Shown here in pieces: positions 54,618-63,223 of a DNA stretch of 64,000 bases. The DNA comes from Roseiarcus sp963835215 (lineage in GTDB: Bacteria; Pseudomonadota; Alphaproteobacteria; Rhizobiales; Beijerinckiaceae), in contig CAWIES010000004.1 of NCBI GenBank assembly GCA_963835215.1, forward strand, positions 372,001 to 436,000, given 5' to 3'. The notes under the pieces were generated by a model. It worked only from the letters and a program-made list of their open reading frames with translations, made no database searches and was not told the origin of the DNA. Made by a program: the position numbers and the translations under genes. Positions within the stretch are counted from its first letter, which is position 1. Each line of letters starts with the position of its first letter.

Positions 54618-55625
54618 ATGCGGATATCCGCGCCGTTTCTTTTCGCCGCCGCCCTCACGGCCGCCGGCGCCGCGCAAGCGGGGACGCTCGAGGATGTGAA
54701 GGCTCGCGGCGTCTTGATCTGCGGCGCCAACCCGAGCCTTGCCGGCTTCGGCCAGCCCGACAGTCAAGGCGTCTACAAGGGCTTCGACGTCGATGCCTGC
54801 CGCGCCATCGCCGCCGCGATCCTCAACGATCCCGAGAAGGTCAAATTCCTGCCGATCAACGCCAAGGATCGGCCGACGATCCTCGCCTCCGGCCAGATCG
54901 ACGTGCTGATCCGCAACACGACCTGGACGCTGTCGCGCCAGACCGGCGGCATGATCTTCACCGGCGTCAATTACTACGATGGCCAAGGCTTCATGGTGCA
55001 CAAGAAGCTCGGCGTCGATTCGGCGCTCAAGCTCGACGGCGCCTCGATCTGCGTGCAGCAGGGCACGACCACCGAGCTCAATGTCGCGGACTTCTTCCGC
55101 GCTCACAATCTCAAGTTCGAGCCGGTGGTGTTCTCAACCGACGACGAGACGGTGAAGGCCTATGACTCCGGCCGCTGCGACGCCTACACGACCGACGCGT
55201 CCGGCCTCTACGCCGAGCGTCTCAAGCTGACTGCGCCCGACGACAATGTCGTGTTGCCGGAGATCATCTCCAAGGAGCCGCTCGGACCCTCGGTGCGTCC
55301 CGGCGACGTGCATTGGTTCGAGATCGTGCAATGGAGCCTTTACGCGATGCTGACCGCCGAGGAGCTCGGCGTGACGCAGGCCAATGTCGACACGATGCTG
55401 AAATCGGACAATCCGTCGATCCGACGACTGCTCGGCGTCGAGGGCGATTTCGGGACCGGGCTCGGCCTGACCAATGATTGGGCCTATCGCATCATCAAGG
55501 CGGTCGGCAATTACGGCGAGAGCTTCGAGCGCAACCTCGGCATGGGGTCGCCGATCAAGATCCCGCGCGGCCTCAACGCGCTGTGGACCAACGGCGGACT
55601 GCAATACGCGCCGCCGATCAGGTGA
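54618..55625 (+). CDS. Amino-acid ABC transporter substrate-binding protein (AapJ-like), orphan
   Basis: 335-aa periplasmic binding protein of family 3. Signal peptide MRISAPFLFAAALTAAGAAQA. Motifs: TLEDVKARGVLICGANPSLA, GVYKGFDVDACRAIAAAILN, GQIDVLIRNTTWTLSRQTGG, SICVQQGTTTELNVADFFRA, CDAYTTDASGLYAERLKL and RPGDVHWFEIVQWSLYAMLT. This is the general L-amino-acid (AapJ/BztA) type. No permease or ATPase gene follows; the next gene is on the other strand. It must use a transporter elsewhere or serve as a sensor. Confidence 0.9.
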   Translation: MRISAPFLFAAALTAAGAAQAGTLEDVKARGVLICGANPSLAGFGQPDSQGVYKGFDVDACRAIAAAILNDPEKVKFLPINAKDRPTILASGQIDVLIRNTTWTLSRQTGGMIFTGVNYYDGQGFMVHKKLGVDSALKLDGASICVQQGTTTELNVADFFRAHNLKFEPVVFSTDDETVKAYDSGRCDAYTTDASGLYAERLKLTAPDDNVVLPEIISKEPLGPSVRPGDVHWFEIVQWSLYAMLTAEELGVTQANVDTMLKSDNPSIRRLLGVEGDFGTGLGLTNDWAYRIIKAVGNYGESFERNLGMGSPIKIPRGLNALWTNGGLQYAPPIR

Positions 55626-55648
55626 GCGAGCGCCTTTCGCGCGCTGGA

Positions 55649-56290
55649 TCAAGTCGGCGCCGCTGTGACCGCGGACGCCGCCGAGGCGGCGGCGATTTGA
55701 AGGTTCGCCTGATAGCGCTGCACGATCACGCGGGCCATGTTCAGGCAGAATTTCGAGTCCTGCAGGCAGAGTTGCTCTAGCTCTGCGTAGCTGATCTGCC
55801 AGGCGCGAACGTCCGTCCGGCAGATCGCGGAAGCAGTGCGGACATGCCCCGCGGTCAGCAAGCCGATCTCGCCCAGAAGTCCGCCCGCGCCGACCGTCGC
55901 GTTGTATTCATGAATGTGAACCTCGCCCGCGCCGATGAGAAACGCTTCGTCGCCGACTTCGCCCTTGCGAAACAGCACGTGGCCGGCGGGAAAGTCGGCC
56001 CGATGCATGAAGGGTCGTAGCCATTCGTAGTGGGACGAGGAGCGGATAGCCGAGGCGCCGGAGTCGGCGATCAGGCGGCGCAATTCCTTGAGCCGCCAAA
56101 GGTTCAGCGGCAGCAGCGCGATGCTGACCGCCATGCTTGGATAGGCGTGGCTCAAATATCCGTAGGCGAAGCCGAACAGGCAGGCGAACACGGCGGCAAT
56201 GCGCAGTGGAATCATTGTCTTTTCCTGAAAGGCGTAGACTTCCAGGATCGAGGCGATCCAGCCGGTGGTTTCGGTCAGGTAAAAATACAC
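55649..56290 (-). CDS. Membrane protein with cyclic-nucleotide-binding domain (Popeye-like layout), copy A
   Basis: 213 aa. Two to three membrane helices in residues 1-70 (TETTGWIASILEVYAF, MIPLRIAAVFACLFGFAYGY, MAVSIALLPLNLWRLKELR), then a CRP-type cNMP fold: FMHRADFPAGHVLFRKGEVG, DEAFLIGAGEVHIHEYNATV, GGLLGEIGLLTAGHVRTASA (binding-cassette G-E and R). The order of helices then cNMP domain matches Popeye-domain proteins. Closely related to copy B at 56460; between them are 169 bases without a gene. Ligand binding is plausible because the cassette Arg is kept. Confidence 0.8.
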   Translation of the reverse strand: MYFYLTETTGWIASILEVYAFQEKTMIPLRIAAVFACLFGFAYGYLSHAYPSMAVSIALLPLNLWRLKELRRLIADSGASAIRSSSHYEWLRPFMHRADFPAGHVLFRKGEVGDEAFLIGAGEVHIHEYNATVGAGGLLGEIGLLTAGHVRTASAICRTDVRAWQISYAELEQLCLQDSKFCLNMARVIVQRYQANLQIAAASAASAVTAAPT

Positions 56291-56459
56291 GGCGCTCTCC
56301 CCCTCGTGCCCCTCGTCCCGCCCGACGCGAGGCGTCGGCCCGCGAGCCTCGCCCCGATCCGGCGCGCTGCTTGCGGCGAGGGGGATGCGCGAGATCCGAA
56401 GCTACACCGAGGTCCGGGCGAAAGTCTTCTCTCGCCTCGGCGCTGCACGTGGCGCGACT

Positions 56460-57107
56460 TTAGGCCGATTGCGCCGCCGGCGTTTCGATCTCGCGGCGCG
56501 CGTGGCGCAGATTGTGCTCGTAGCGGCGCACGATCATGGTCGCCAGATGCAGGCAGAACTGCGGGTTCTGCAGGCAAAGCTCCTTGAGCTCATGATAGCT
56601 GGCGCGCCAGGCGCGCACCGGCGTGCGGCAGACCGCCGTTGCGCTGCGCAGGTTATCGGTCGCCAGCAGACCGATTTCGCCCAGCAGGTCGCCGGGCCGC
56701 ACGGTCGCGTCATACTCGGGAATATGGACTTCACCCGAGCCGATCAGGAACGCCTCGGCGCCGACCTCGCCCTTGCGGAACAGGACGTGGCCGGCGGGCA
56801 GTTCGATCCGATGCATGAATGGCTTCAGCCAGTCGTAGCCGCTCGGCCGCGACGGGTCGATCTGCGTCATCGTGTCGGAATCGCGGATGAGGCGACGCAT
56901 CTCCACCAGGCGCCAGAAATTCAGCGCGAGCATGATCGCGTTGACGACGGTGGTCGTCTGCGCGCCGCGCAAAGCGCCATAAGCGAGGCCGAAGGCGCAT
57001 CCGCAAGTCGCCGCGATCCGTAGCGGGATCATCGTCTTGGCGCGAAACGCGTAGATGCCGAAGCCGCCCGCCACGTAACCGAGTATTTCGTCGATACCGA
57101 TGCTCAC
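56460..57107 (-). CDS. Membrane protein with cyclic-nucleotide-binding domain (Popeye-like layout), copy B
   Basis: 215 aa, paralogue of copy A. Helices at DEILGYVAGGFGIYAF, MIPLRIAATCGCAFGLAYGA and VNAIMLALNFWRLVEMRRL, then FMHRIELPAGHVLFRKGEVG, AEAFLIGSGEVHIPEYDATV, GDLLGEIGLLATDNLRSATA and LKELCLQNPQFCLHLATMIV. GTG start at 57107 follows GGGGGACC; no ATG fits. The reading frame is open upstream only because it runs in a shadow frame of the esterase gene. It lies 41 bp after that gene and may be cotranscribed with it. Confidence 0.8.
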   Translation of the reverse strand: MSIGIDEILGYVAGGFGIYAFRAKTMIPLRIAATCGCAFGLAYGALRGAQTTTVVNAIMLALNFWRLVEMRRLIRDSDTMTQIDPSRPSGYDWLKPFMHRIELPAGHVLFRKGEVGAEAFLIGSGEVHIPEYDATVRPGDLLGEIGLLATDNLRSATAVCRTPVRAWRASYHELKELCLQNPQFCLHLATMIVRRYEHNLRHARREIETPAAQSA

Positions 57108-57148
57108 GAGGTCCCCCGAATTCCCCGCCACGTCCCCACTTCGCCCAG

Positions 57149-58160
57149 TTACTCGGGCTTCTGCAGCTTCAACCCCGCGATCAGCGCTTGGTTGAATTCC
57201 TCCGGCGCCTGGATCTGCGGCGCGTGGCCATAGTTCGCAAACTCCACCAGCCGCGCCTTGGGGATCGCCTTCGCCGCGGCCTTGCCGAGAGCCGGGTAAT
57301 CGCCGAGGCGCGCCCGCACTTCGGGCGGCGCGAGCGCCTTGCCGATGGCGGTGTTGTCCTTGTCGCCGATCATCAGCAAAACGGGCTGCGTTATGTCGCC
57401 GAATTTGTAGACCACAGGTTGCGTGAAGATCATGTCGTCGATGCGCGCTGCATTGTCGGCGACGACGTCCCTGCCGGGGCCGTTGTACAGGCCCGCGAGC
57501 ATGTCGACCCAGCGCTGATACGCGGGCGCCCAACTGCCGGCGTAATAGGTCGCCTGCTCGTAGGCGCGTAGCGAATCGGCGGAGGTCTTGAGCTCCTGCG
57601 CGCGCCAGGCGTCGATGCTCTGCCAGGGAACGCCCTCGGCCTGCCAATCCTCGAGCCCGATCGGATCGACCAGCGCGAGCTGGCTCACGTCGCGTGGAAA
57701 CGTCAGCGCCCAGTGGATCGCCAGCATGCCGCCGGTGGAATGGCCAATCAGGATCGAGCGTTCGATCCCGAGCGACTTTAGCAGCGCGCGCGTGTTCGCG
57801 GCGAGTTGCGCGAACGTGTATTGATAGCCTTGCGGCTTGCTCGACTTGCAAAAGCCGATCTGGTCCGGCGCGATGACCCGGTAGCCGGCCTCGACCAGCG
57901 CCTTGATCGTCGCCTCCCAGGTCGCGGCGCAGAAGTTCTTGCCGTGAAGCAGCACGGCGGTCTCGCCGTTCGGCGCCTCGGGCTTCACGTCGATATAGGC
58001 CATGTCGAGCGTCTGGCCCTGGGACGAGAACGCGAAATGCGCGACCGGGTAGGGGTAGTCGAAATCCTTGCAACTCCGGTCCGTAGGCGGGGGTTTGCGC
58101 CTTAGCGCCGCAGGCCGCGAGTGCGAGCGTCGCGCAGACGAAAAGGCCGAGGATTTTCAT
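57149..58160 (-). CDS. Exported alpha/beta-hydrolase lipoprotein, one frameshift
   Basis: About 336 aa. Lipoprotein signal MKILGLFVCATLALAACGAK (lipobox LAAC). After one extra base near 58070 the text reads PELKDFDYPYPVAHFAFSSQ. Hydrolase motifs: TAVLLHGKNFCAATWEATIK (oxyanion HG), Ser nucleophile ILIGHSTGGMLAIHWALTFP (GHSTGG), Asp in VLLMIGDKDNTAIG and His in FANYGHAPQIQAPEEFNQAL. Looks like an esterase or haloperoxidase-like enzyme facing the periplasm; substrate unknown. It precedes the cNMP-binding copy B in the same direction. Confidence 0.85.
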
Positions 58161-58235
58161 GACCGGAGAATCCGTCCCGTCTTCATGCGCGTGTCAATTT
58201 CGCCCACGCCGCGAACCGCTCCAGCGGCGATATCG

Positions 58236-59624
58236 TCATATCTCAGGTTCATCGCGCAAGGTCAGAAATGCGACCAGCGCCGCGAGTCCCGAGAACGCGG
58301 CGCAAATTAGTGTGAGCCGTGAAAAGCCGGCGAGCGCGGCCTCGCGCGAACCGCCGACCAGCACGTCGCCCGCGACAACGCCAAGCGAAGCAACCGCGAT
58401 CAGGCCGGCGACGCGCGCGACCGCGTTGTTGATCGCGGAAACGACCCCGGTCTGGCCCTCCGGCGCGCCGTTCATGACCGCGGTCGAAAGCGGCGCCACT
58501 GTGAGCCCCATGCCGAAACCCATCAGCAGCATCGCCGGGATGATCGCGCTCCAATAGCCGCCATTGGCGACCGCCGGGCCGAAAACGAGGAAGCTCGCGC
58601 CCGTGATCGCCGGCCCGACCGAGAGAGGTCCGCGCACGCCGAAGCGATCCGCGATCGCGCCGCCCAAACGCGACAGGATCGCCATCATCGCGGTGAGCGC
58701 GAGGAAGGTCGAGCCCGCCTCCGCCGCGCTCCAGCCGTCGGCGTTGATCAGGGTCGAGGGTAAGAAGAAAACCATACCCGCCAGCGCGAAGTAGAGAAAG
58801 AACGTGAGCGCGTTCACGCCGGCGATCTGCCGGCGCGCGAACAGGCGCAGCGGCGCCATGGGGGCCGGCGCGAACGCTTCCCATGCGAGAAGCAGCCCAA
58901 ACAACGCGGCGCCGGCGATCACGATCGCGATCGGATAAGACGGCGCGGCGCCGAACTCGCCGAGCCAGGTCAGTCCAAACGTCACCGCGCCGAGACTGAC
59001 GACGGCGAGCAGGGCGCCGGGCCAGTCCATCGCGCGGGCCTCACGCTTGGGCAGCTCGTCGACGCCGCGGCTGAGAACGAGGATCGCCATCGCCGCAAGC
59101 GGCAGGTTGATCAGGAAAATCGTTTGCCACGGCGCGTGGTCGATCAGCCAACCGCCGAGCAGCGGTCCGAGCGCCGCCGCCACGCTGGTCGAGGCGGCCC
59201 AGGCGCCGATTGCACGGCCGCGTTGGGGCGCAGGGAAATGCGCGCTGAGAAGGGCGAGACTGCCCGGCGCCAGCAACGCCGCGGCGAGGCCTTGGAGCGC
59301 CCGGGCGCCAATCAGGGTCAGGACACCGCTAGAGAGCGCGCAGGCGAGCGAGGCCGCAGCGAAACAGGCGACGCCGACGCCGTACACCCGCCGCAGCCCG
59401 TAGCGATCGCCCGCCGCGCCGCCCAGCAGCAGGAAGGCGGAGAGGGTCAAGGTGTAGCCGTTGGACACCCATTGCATTTGCCCGAGCGATGCGTCGAGCG
59501 CGACGCGCATGCGCGGGATGGCGACTGTGACGATCGTTCCGTCGGTGAACGCCATGGAGGAGCCCAGGATCGTCGCGACGAGGATGCGGAGTTGCGACCG
59601 GGTCACCGAACTGCCCTGAGCCAA
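58236..59624 (-). CDS. MFS exporter, DHA2 (EmrB/QacA) family
   Basis: 462-aa multidrug-type transporter with about 14 membrane helices. Motifs: LVATILGSSMAFTDGTIVTV (first helix, D in TM1), WVSNGYTLTLSAFLLLGGAA, GDRYGLRRVYGVGVACFAAA (motif A), LQGLAAALLAPGSLALLSAH, GPLLGGWLIDHAPWQTIFLI (motif C-like). The N-terminus follows MAQGSSVTRSQLR. Drug or metabolite specificity is unknown. It is downstream of trpE (15 bp), and may be read through from the ppiD-trpE unit. Confidence 0.9.
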   Translation of the reverse strand: MAQGSSVTRSQLRILVATILGSSMAFTDGTIVTVAIPRMRVALDASLGQMQWVSNGYTLTLSAFLLLGGAAGDRYGLRRVYGVGVACFAAASLACALSSGVLTLIGARALQGLAAALLAPGSLALLSAHFPAPQRGRAIGAWAASTSVAAALGPLLGGWLIDHAPWQTIFLINLPLAAMAILVLSRGVDELPKREARAMDWPGALLAVVSLGAVTFGLTWLGEFGAAPSYPIAIVIAGAALFGLLLAWEAFAPAPMAPLRLFARRQIAGVNALTFFLYFALAGMVFFLPSTLINADGWSAAEAGSTFLALTAMMAILSRLGGAIADRFGVRGPLSVGPAITGASFLVFGPAVANGGYWSAIIPAMLLMGFGMGLTVAPLSTAVMNGAPEGQTGVVSAINNAVARVAGLIAVASLGVVAGDVLVGGSREAALAGFSRLTLICAAFSGLAALVAFLTLRDEPEI

Positions 59625-59639
59625 TGGGAAACGGCGCCG

Positions 59640-61166
59640 CTACTGTCCCCGTTTCGCCCGCGTCGCGAACCGCACAGCCTCTTCGGCCGCGCGGAACAGC
59701 GCCTGCGCCTTGTTGACGCATTCGCGGTGCTCGTAGGCGGGATCGGAGTCATAGACGATGCCGGCGCCGGCCTGGACGTGCATCTGACCGTCTTTGACCA
59801 CCGAGGCGCGCAACACGATGCAAGTGTCCATCTCGCCCCCGGCGCCGAAATAACCGATGCAGCCGGCGTAGATGCCGCGCTTGTCTTTTTCCAGTTCGTC
59901 GATGATCTCCATCGCGCGCACTTTTGGGGCGCCCGAGACGGTGCCGGCGGGAAAGCCCGCAGCGAGCGCCGCCACCACGTCGACATCGTCGCGCAGCTCG
60001 CCCTCGACATTCGAGACGATGTGCATGACGTGGCTGTAACGCTCGACGAAGAAGCTGTCGGTGACCTTGACCGTGCCGATCTTGGCGACGCGGCCGACAT
60101 CGTTGCGGCCAAGATCGAGCAGCATCAGATGCTCGGCCCGCTCCTTGGGATCGACCAGCAGTTCGGCTGCGAGCGCCTCATCTTCCTCGACCGTCTTGCC
60201 GCGCCAACGGGTGCCGGCGATCGGCCTGATGCAGACCTTGCCGGCGCGCACCTTGACCAGAATCTCTGGGCTCGAGACGACGACTTGGAAGCCGCCGAAA
60301 TCGAGGAAGCAGAGATAGGGCGATGGATTGACGCGCCTGAGCGCGCGATAAAGCGAGAAGGCGGGCAGGTCGAAGCGACTGACGAAGCGCTGCGAGAGCA
60401 CGATCTGGAATGCGTCGCCCGCGGCGATGTAGTCCTTCGCCCTGGCGACCATCGCCATGAATTCGGCTTCACTGGTGTTGGAGACAGCGGGGCTCGCCAG
60501 CAGCGTCGGATCGACCGGCGGCGGCTTGTGATCGAGCGGGGCTTCGAGCGCCGCGACGATCGCCTCGAGCCGGCCTTGCGCGCTCTCATAGGCGGCGCGG
60601 GCGGCGACGCCGGCGGCCGGGCGCACGGGCGTCACGACAATCATTTCGTCGCGCGCCGAATCGAACACTACCATCGCCGTTGGCCGGATCAGCAGCGCTT
60701 CGGGCACGCCGATCGGGTCGGGCTTGGCCGGCGCGAGGCGCTCCATACGCCGCACCATGTCGTAGCCGAGATAGCCGAATACGCCCGCCGACATCGGCGG
60801 CAAGCCGGGCGGCAGATCGATGCGCGATTCGGCGAGCAGGGCTCGCAGCGCCTCAAGCGGCTTTCCGGGGCAGGGAACGAAAGTGTCGAGATCGGTGAGC
60901 GCGCGCCGATTGATCTCGGCGCCCTCGCCGCTCGAGCGCCAGATGACGTCGGGATCGAGGCCGATCATCGAATAGCGGCCGCGTTGCGCGCCGCCCTCGA
61001 CCAACTCGAGCAGGAACATATTGCCGGCGCGCTTGGCCGCGAGCTTGAGATAAGCGGAGACCGGCGTCTCGAGATCTGCGACTAGGGTGGCGACGATCAC
61101 GCTCGCCCGCCCGGCCGCGTAGCGGCGGGCGAAGTCTTCATAGTCGGTCGGGAGCATCATCGTCAT
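59640..61166 (-). CDS. trpE: Anthranilate synthase component I
   Basis: 508 aa. N-terminal regulatory domain with VSAYLKLAAKRAGNMFLLEL (Trp-binding region) and RGRYSMIGLDPDVIW. Catalytic part: DAFQIVLSQRFVSRFDLPAF, PSPYLCFLDFGGFQVVVSSP, RPIAGTRWRGKTVEEDEALA, DLGRNDVGRVAKIGTVKVTD and PAGTVSGAPKVRAMEIIDEL. Full length. It lies 11 bp after the ppiD-like gene, the usual tpiA/ppiD/trpE neighbourhood of Rhizobiales, while trpGDC is 13 kb away. No attenuator is visible. Confidence 0.96.
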   Translation of the reverse strand: MTMMLPTDYEDFARRYAAGRASVIVATLVADLETPVSAYLKLAAKRAGNMFLLELVEGGAQRGRYSMIGLDPDVIWRSSGEGAEINRRALTDLDTFVPCPGKPLEALRALLAESRIDLPPGLPPMSAGVFGYLGYDMVRRMERLAPAKPDPIGVPEALLIRPTAMVVFDSARDEMIVVTPVRPAAGVAARAAYESAQGRLEAIVAALEAPLDHKPPPVDPTLLASPAVSNTSEAEFMAMVARAKDYIAAGDAFQIVLSQRFVSRFDLPAFSLYRALRRVNPSPYLCFLDFGGFQVVVSSPEILVKVRAGKVCIRPIAGTRWRGKTVEEDEALAAELLVDPKERAEHLMLLDLGRNDVGRVAKIGTVKVTDSFFVERYSHVMHIVSNVEGELRDDVDVVAALAAGFPAGTVSGAPKVRAMEIIDELEKDKRGIYAGCIGYFGAGGEMDTCIVLRASVVKDGQMHVQAGAGIVYDSDPAYEHRECVNKAQALFRAAEEAVRFATRAKRGQ

Positions 61167-61177
61167 CGCCGGCGGCC

Positions 61178-63067
61178 TCAGCTTCCTTCGGCCGCCTGCA
61201 GCACGTCCTGGTGGATCTTCACGCCGAGCTCACGCTCGAGCGCGTCGAGGTATTGGTCGACCAGGCTCGATTGCAGACCTTCGCCGAGTTGTGTGGCGAG
61301 CGCCTTGACCGTGGGATCGTCGAACCGCGTCGGCGGCGTCGCGTCGGCGGTGATCTTGAAGACGACCCGCCCCTCCGGCGTTCCGGCCGAGCCGGCGCCG
61401 CCCGCGGGCAGGTCAAAGACGGCGCTGACGACGCTCGGCGCAAGCGCCGTCGTGCCGTCCCGGTGGATGTCGGTCGCGGACTTCGCCTCCAACCCCGCGC
61501 CCTCGGCGAGGCTGACCAGCGTCGCGCCGGCGTCGATTTGTTTGACCATGTCGGCGGCCTTGGCGGCGAGCGCCTTGCTCGTGGCGTCGGCGCGCCATTG
61601 CGTCTCGACCTTGTCCTTGACGTCGTCAAAGGAAAGCGCGCGCGCGGGATCGACTTTCAAAATGTCGAACCACAGCCAGCCGCGATCCTTGGTCTGCAAC
61701 GGCGCGTCGTCGACGCCGACGTCGGACGCGTAGACGGAGGAGAGGAGGTCTTTCGCGTCGGGCAGATCGACCGCGGCTCCGGCGGAATCCTTGCCTTCGG
61801 CGTCGATCGCAGGAATCGAGCGCGTCTCCAGGCCGAGGGATTTGGCCGCCTCGGCGAGCGACTTGCCCGAGACGCGGGCGTCTTCGATCTTGTCGTGCAA
61901 CGTCTGCACCTGATTGCCGATCCGGTCGGCGGCGATCTCTTTCTTCAACTGATCTTTGACCTCGTCGAAGCTCTTGACCCCGCCTGGCGTGATGCTGACG
62001 ACGCGCACGATCGCCGGTCCGAATTGACCTTTGACGACCTCGCTGACCCCGCCCTCAGGCAGCGCGAAGGCGGCGTCGGCGATCGCGGGATCGTAGGCCC
62101 CAGCCTTGGTCGTCTCGCCGAGGTCGGTGTCGGTCGGGGTCAGATTGCGCGCTTTGACGATGTCGTCGAATGAAGCGCCCGCCTTGATCTTGGCCGCTGC
62201 GTCGTCGGCGGCGGCTTGGTCGGGAAAGACGATCTGCTGCAGCTTGCGCTTTTCGAGTGTCACGAAGCGGGCGTCGCGCACTTTGTCGTAGTCGGCCTTG
62301 GCGTCCTCGTCCGACACGTCGCCGGGCTTGGCGAGCGCGGCCGGGTCGACGAGCAGGATGTCGATCGCGCGGTATTCGGGCGCGCGGTACTCGTCCTTGC
62401 GGTCCTCGAAAAAGGCCTTGAGCGCGTCGCTCGTCGGGGCGGGGATATCGCCAGCGGCGGAGGGCGGCAGCACGAGGTAATCAATGGCGCGGGTCTGCGC
62501 CTGGACGCGGGCGAGGAAGTCGACCAGCGGCTTGGGCGCCGTCAGACCAAGGGTCAGCGCGAGGCCAATCTGCTGGCGCAGATAAGTTTTGCTCTGTTCG
62601 GCGAAGAAGCCGCGCTCGGAAAGGCCGGAATCGCGCAGGGCCTGATCGAAGCGGTTGCGGTCGAATTGACCGGAGGCGTCCTGCAAATTGGGGTCGGCGC
62701 GCACCGCCGCCACGATGGCGTCGTCGGAAATCGCCAGGCCGAGCGAATGGGCCCGCTGGTCGAGCGCCGCGTCGGAGATCAGGCTGCGCAACACCTGCTG
62801 GTCAAAGCCGAGCGCCCGGGCCTGCGCGCTGGTAAGGCTGGTGTGGCTGCGGCTCTGGAAGCGAAAGAGCATGGTCTGCATTTCGTTCTGGAACTGCTGG
62901 GCGGTGACCACCTCGCCGCCGACGTCGGCGAGCTTGTCCGAGACGAAGCCGCGGAACATGTCGCCGATGCCCCAGATCGCAAAGCTGGCGATCATCAGGC
63001 CGAACAGCAGCGTCATGATGGCGCGGCCGACCAGGCCCTTCGAAAGTCTGCGCATCCCGTCGAGCAT
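61178..63067 (-). CDS. ppiD: SurA/PpiD-type periplasmic folding factor
   Basis: 629 aa. Short cytoplasmic N-terminus and one membrane helix (IMTLLFGLMIASFAIWGIGD, about 16-35), then a SurA_N-like chaperone domain with FQNEMQTMLFRFQSRS and LGFDQQVLRSLISDAALDQR, a parvulin-type PPIase (AAAKIKAGASFDDIVKARNL, FALPEGGVSEVVKGQFGPAI) and a second partial parvulin-like part. Assists outer-membrane protein folding. The start codon ATG 63067 gives MLDGMRRLSKGLVGR. Divergent from tpiA. Confidence 0.92.
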   Translation of the reverse strand: MLDGMRRLSKGLVGRAIMTLLFGLMIASFAIWGIGDMFRGFVSDKLADVGGEVVTAQQFQNEMQTMLFRFQSRSHTSLTSAQARALGFDQQVLRSLISDAALDQRAHSLGLAISDDAIVAAVRADPNLQDASGQFDRNRFDQALRDSGLSERGFFAEQSKTYLRQQIGLALTLGLTAPKPLVDFLARVQAQTRAIDYLVLPPSAAGDIPAPTSDALKAFFEDRKDEYRAPEYRAIDILLVDPAALAKPGDVSDEDAKADYDKVRDARFVTLEKRKLQQIVFPDQAAADDAAAKIKAGASFDDIVKARNLTPTDTDLGETTKAGAYDPAIADAAFALPEGGVSEVVKGQFGPAIVRVVSITPGGVKSFDEVKDQLKKEIAADRIGNQVQTLHDKIEDARVSGKSLAEAAKSLGLETRSIPAIDAEGKDSAGAAVDLPDAKDLLSSVYASDVGVDDAPLQTKDRGWLWFDILKVDPARALSFDDVKDKVETQWRADATSKALAAKAADMVKQIDAGATLVSLAEGAGLEAKSATDIHRDGTTALAPSVVSAVFDLPAGGAGSAGTPEGRVVFKITADATPPTRFDDPTVKALATQLGEGLQSSLVDQYLDALERELGVKIHQDVLQAAEGS

Positions 63068-63223
63068 GGACGAATGGATTCCCTGACGTTTGAACGCGCT
63101 TTCTCAGCCTAGGGGCGAAACGCGCGGCGCCTATCTAACCCCCTCCATGGGCTTTGCATAGGCGCGGCGGGAGTGATAATCCGCCAAGGTTCCATTCAAG
63201 CTCCGTCCCCCGAAAGGCGATCG

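Noticed and set aside
5221..58070. Programmed +1 frameshifting as a regulatory system
   Set aside because: No common slippery codon, stop codon or stimulator is shared by the sites; up to seven breaks occur in one gene, too many for expression.
56460..58160. A single 566-codon hydrolase-cNMP fusion protein
   Set aside because: The hydrolase part of this frame is out of frame after the first 30 residues; the true hydrolase reads in another frame and ends at 57149, and the cNMP protein has its own GTG start.
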